From NCBI RefSeq assembly GCF_022346925.1, contig NZ_JAKRNJ010000002.1:434001-498000 (forward strand): a stretch of 64,000 nt of DNA. The letters run 5' to 3'. Position 1 is the stretch's first letter. Every line of letters starts with the position of its first letter. Origin of the DNA: Microvirga sp. ACRRW (lineage in GTDB: Bacteria; Pseudomonadota; Alphaproteobacteria; Rhizobiales; Beijerinckiaceae). This document shows positions 62,114-64,000 of this stretch, piece by piece. Under the pieces are notes generated by a model. That model was not told the origin of the DNA and searched no databases. It saw only the letters and a program-made list of their open reading frames with translations. A program made the position numbers and the translations under genes.

Positions 62114-62272
62114 TCAGCCCTTTGGCTCGCTGAAGACTTCCGCTGCGCAGACGAGGGCAAAGAGGGCGATGACCGCAACCAGTTCCGCGATGCTTCTCGC
62201 GAAGGTTGCAGGGTCCGCAAAATAGAAAAGCGCGCCGATGATGGACGCGACGATCGTAGCCCAGGCAAGCAT
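62114..62272 (-). CDS. Small two-helix membrane protein (52 aa)
   Basis: The start at 62272 follows AGGGAG at seven bases; the frame to 62323 is less likely. Two hydrophobic helices (MLAWATIVASIIGALFYF and SIAELVAVIALFALVCAAEVF) are separated by a short polar loop. It lies between the HWE kinase and the endonuclease-like gene. An EcfG-type promoter is directly upstream, suggesting stress control. No family is recognised. Confidence 0.75.
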   Translation of the reverse strand: MLAWATIVASIIGALFYFADPATFARSIAELVAVIALFALVCAAEVFSEPKG

Positions 62273-62307
62273 GGGCTTTCTCCCTGCATGTTCTCGTGCG
62301 CTGCGAT

Positions 62308-62332
62308 AACTCGAAAGAGGCAAAGAAGTTCC
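62308..62332 (-). promoter_or_regulatory. EcfG-type stress promoter for the 52-aa gene
   Basis: Reading leftward, GGAAC, 16 bases, then AGTT: exactly the geometry and -10 of the promoter at 58246. It ends ~36 bases before the start codon. Confidence 0.55.
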
Positions 62333-62427
62333 TAATCCTAACCCAGAATTTTTTTCGTGCGTCGCCGCTCGCGCATGCTTCCGCCTGCCTTATGTGCTGG
62401 AATGCCCGAACGGCGGAGGTGTGAGCC

Positions 62428-63453
62428 TTGCGTTCCTTGATCCATGCGACCGTCGAAGATCTTCGATGCCCGGAACAGCCTCTTCTCGAGGAGGTGCGTA
62501 ACGGAGCGCCGGACCCGTCCATGCACGGGCGCCTTTGGGAGCGGGTCGAGGCCTTCCAGGCCCTTGAGGCCCGGCCTCCGAGAAAGGAGGTGTCGTGCCC
62601 GGAGCGGTTAAGGGTGGCCGCCCTGAATGCCGAGCGGCTGAAGCGCCCCGATGCTGTCAGGCAAACAGCGGATCGCGAAGGGATAGACGTGCTGCTTCTC
62701 AGCGAGGTTGACGTGGGCATGGCGCGATCCGGCAACGTGCATACGATCCGCGAACTCGTAGGCTCATCGGGCGAGGGCTATCTCTACGGCGTCGAGTTCG
62801 TGGAACTCGATCTCGGCGATGCGGAGGAGATGCGCCGCCACGCGGGCGAGCGCAATGCCTGCAGCCTTCATGGCAACGCCGTCGTCAGCCGTCTCGCATG
62901 CGAGAAGCCGCATCTGATTCCAATCGAGGAAAGCGGGCGATGGTTTGCGGGGTTCAAGGGCGCGCAGAGACGGATCGGCGGACGAATGGCGGTTACTACG
63001 CGCCTGGTCGGCTGCCCACGTCCGGTATGGGTCGTGAGTCTACATCTCGAAAGCAAAACCGATCCTGCCGACCGGCAATCCCAAGTCCGTCATCTGCTGT
63101 GCGCGCTCGATCGTCTCGCGCTGAACGAGGCCTGTATCGTCGGCGGGGATTTCAATACGAAGGCCCTGCCGGGAGAGAAGGGCGAGCGGCATCTCCTGCT
63201 CAAGGAGCCGGAGCGGTACGAACCGTTCTTCGCCGATTTCCACGCCGCAGGATTTTCTTGGGCCGGCGCGAACCTGCCTGTGCCGACGCAGCGCGACGGT
63301 CCTTCGAAATCGCACCCGCGACCTTTCCGAAAACTCGATTGGTTTTTCGTGCGCGGCGTGTCGGTGGAAAATCCGCGGGTGATTCCGTCCCTGGATTCGC
63401 AAGGACAGCCAATCTCCGATCACGAGATGATCGTCATGGATGTCGTGTTTTGA
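62428..63453 (+). CDS. Endonuclease/exonuclease/phosphatase-family protein
   Basis: The product is 341 residues from TTG 62428. A stop precedes this codon in frame and GGAGG lies eight bases upstream, which supports the rare start; ATG 62521 is the next choice. The metal and catalytic motifs are VLLLSEVDVG (Glu ~92), VVSLHLESKTD, VGGDFNTKA and ISDHEMIVMDVVF. The fold covers nucleases and phosphodiesterases, so the substrate is open. There is no signal peptide. The ~250 bases after it hold the small RNA candidate. Confidence 0.85.
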   Translation: MRSLIHATVEDLRCPEQPLLEEVRNGAPDPSMHGRLWERVEAFQALEARPPRKEVSCPERLRVAALNAERLKRPDAVRQTADREGIDVLLLSEVDVGMARSGNVHTIRELVGSSGEGYLYGVEFVELDLGDAEEMRRHAGERNACSLHGNAVVSRLACEKPHLIPIEESGRWFAGFKGAQRRIGGRMAVTTRLVGCPRPVWVVSLHLESKTDPADRQSQVRHLLCALDRLALNEACIVGGDFNTKALPGEKGERHLLLKEPERYEPFFADFHAAGFSWAGANLPVPTQRDGPSKSHPRPFRKLDWFFVRGVSVENPRVIPSLDSQGQPISDHEMIVMDVVF

Positions 63454-63569
63454 CAATCAGCCCAGTGAGAGTGAGAGCATTTCCCTTATTCCTTAGGGGT
63501 GACCAAGACGCTGGCGCGCAACTGGATGAAGCGTCGATGTCCGAATTTCCGCCAGCCCCGAAATCTCGC

Positions 63570-63598
63570 TTGACAGCGCAACGCTGATAGAGTACAAA
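63570..63598 (+). promoter_or_regulatory. Sigma-70-type promoter of the small RNA candidate
   Basis: TTGACA (63570-63575), exactly 17 bases, then TACAAA (63593-63598). A start of transcription near 63604 is expected. Confidence 0.65.
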
Positions 63599-63603
63599 AC
63601 GTG

Positions 63604-63690
63604 AACACTGACGAAGTGTGAATGAAACCCCGCCCGGCTTCATTCGTGACAAAGACCTCCACCGCTCAAGTGCCGCTTGGGCGGTTTTTT
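63604..63690 (+). ncRNA. Candidate small RNA, ~87 nt, three hairpins
   Basis: After the promoter come stem 1 (ACACT/AGTGT, 63605-63619), stem 2 (GAATGAA/TTCATTC around a C-rich 12-base loop, 63620-63645), an open linker with CCTCC (63656-63660), and a terminator stem (CCGCTCAAG/CTTGGGCGG) ending in six T. No ORF fits inside. The exposed CCTCC and C-rich loop could pair with ribosome-binding sites. It might instead be an attenuator leader of the next gene, whose start is only 12 bases beyond. Confidence 0.6.
63662..63690 (+). terminator. Terminator of the small RNA (or attenuator)
   Basis: CCGCTCAAG pairs with CTTGGGCGG (one G-T pair) around TGCCG, followed by TTTTTT. Confidence 0.8.
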
Positions 63691-63701
63691 GTTGAGTGCC
63701 C

Positions 63702-64000
63702 ATGCTCCCCAGGATCGAAGTTTCCGACGATAAGCGTCAGCAGGCTTATGCTCTTTACGCAGGGGACCCGAAGGTCACCTTGAATGACATTGCCGCCTTT
63801 CTTGGCGTCGGCGCGAGCACCTTCGTTCGCATGAGGCAGCGTTGGGGCTGGCCGCCGCGCCATGCCGCACTCAACCAGAACGAATTGAGCAAGGCCGCGA
63901 AGGACCCCGCCGATGTCGCCGTCGGCGCTGCGGGCGCGACGACATCCTTGCACGCAGCGGCGCGAACCCTGGCGCGGGCCACGAGGACGCAGATCAATGA
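63702..64000 (+). CDS. Helix-turn-helix protein, N-terminal part (runs off the window)
   Basis: An open frame from ATG 63702 (or GTG 63696) runs 99 codons to the window edge. It begins MLPRIEVSDDKRQQAYALYA. VTLNDIAAFLGVGASTFVRMRQRWGW (~28-53, cited as the motif) looks like a resolvase- or terminase-type helix-turn-helix. An Ala-rich helical part follows, ending RTLARATRTQIN. There is no good ribosome site, and the terminator just upstream suggests attenuation or readthrough control. The family is not identified. Confidence 0.6.
   Translation, partial: MLPRIEVSDDKRQQAYALYAGDPKVTLNDIAAFLGVGASTFVRMRQRWGWPPRHAALNQNELSKAAKDPADVAVGAAGATTSLHAAARTLARATRTQIN

Overview
The window is ordinary GC-rich chromosome of an alphaproteobacterium, most likely from the Hyphomicrobiales (Rhizobiales) and perhaps near Methylobacteriaceae such as Microvirga. 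That placement is inferred from gene content: a MucR/Ros regulator, four HWE-family sensor proteins, the methylmalonyl-CoA mutase pair with MeaB, DUF6456, DUF2336, DUF1491 and DUF1194 genes, and EcfG-type promoters. I see no rRNA, tRNA, CRISPR array, integrase or complete insertion sequence.

Layout. 1-3.5 kb: the start of a divergent glycosyltransferase gene, then an ABC-exporter-like protein whose ATPase motifs are all degenerate, translationally coupled to a cyclic-nucleotide-binding protein. 3.7-7.6 kb: a lytic transglycosylase, an AsnC-type sensor domain, UDP-glucose dehydrogenase and a Rhizobium-type asparaginase. 7.6-13 kb: two tandem RTX proteins without secretion genes. 13-24 kb: MeaB, DUF3750, a lipoprotein hydrolase, a heme-c adenylate cyclase behind a CRP-like palindrome, and both methylmalonyl-CoA mutase subunits. 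24-36.6 kb: DUF853 ATPase, M20 peptidase, haloacid dehalogenase, class IV aminotransferase, a second adenylate cyclase, MurJ with a GT2 glycosyltransferase, a YdjC-type deacetylase, SodB and an isochorismatase-type hydrolase. 36.6-43 kb: three tandem PAS/GAF sensors, two of which share a base-perfect 642-bp kinase module while the third has none. 43-49 kb: oligopeptidase B, MucR, DUF6456, a lone AT-rich gene of unknown function and SufE. 49-64 kb: cell-envelope genes (peptidoglycan-binding protein, PBP1A with a DUF1214/DUF1254 pair, AI-2E-type transporter), a TRAP binding protein, another HWE kinase, an endonuclease/phosphatase-family protein, a probable small RNA and the start of a helix-turn-helix gene.

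Functional threads. (1) Cyclic nucleotides: two class III adenylate cyclases, one cNMP-binding protein and two CRP-like palindromes. (2) Propionate or C3 assimilation: mutA, mutB and meaB. (3) Stress signalling: HWE kinases, plus two tiny membrane-protein genes, each behind the same GGAAC-N16-AGTT (EcfG-like) promoter. (4) Envelope: murJ, GT2, pbp1A, a transglycosylase and ugd.

Items most worth a second look are the catalytically dead ABC/cNMP pair, the perfectly repeated kinase module, the 26-residue stress-promoter gene near 58.3 kb, and the promoter-to-terminator small RNA near 63.6 kb.
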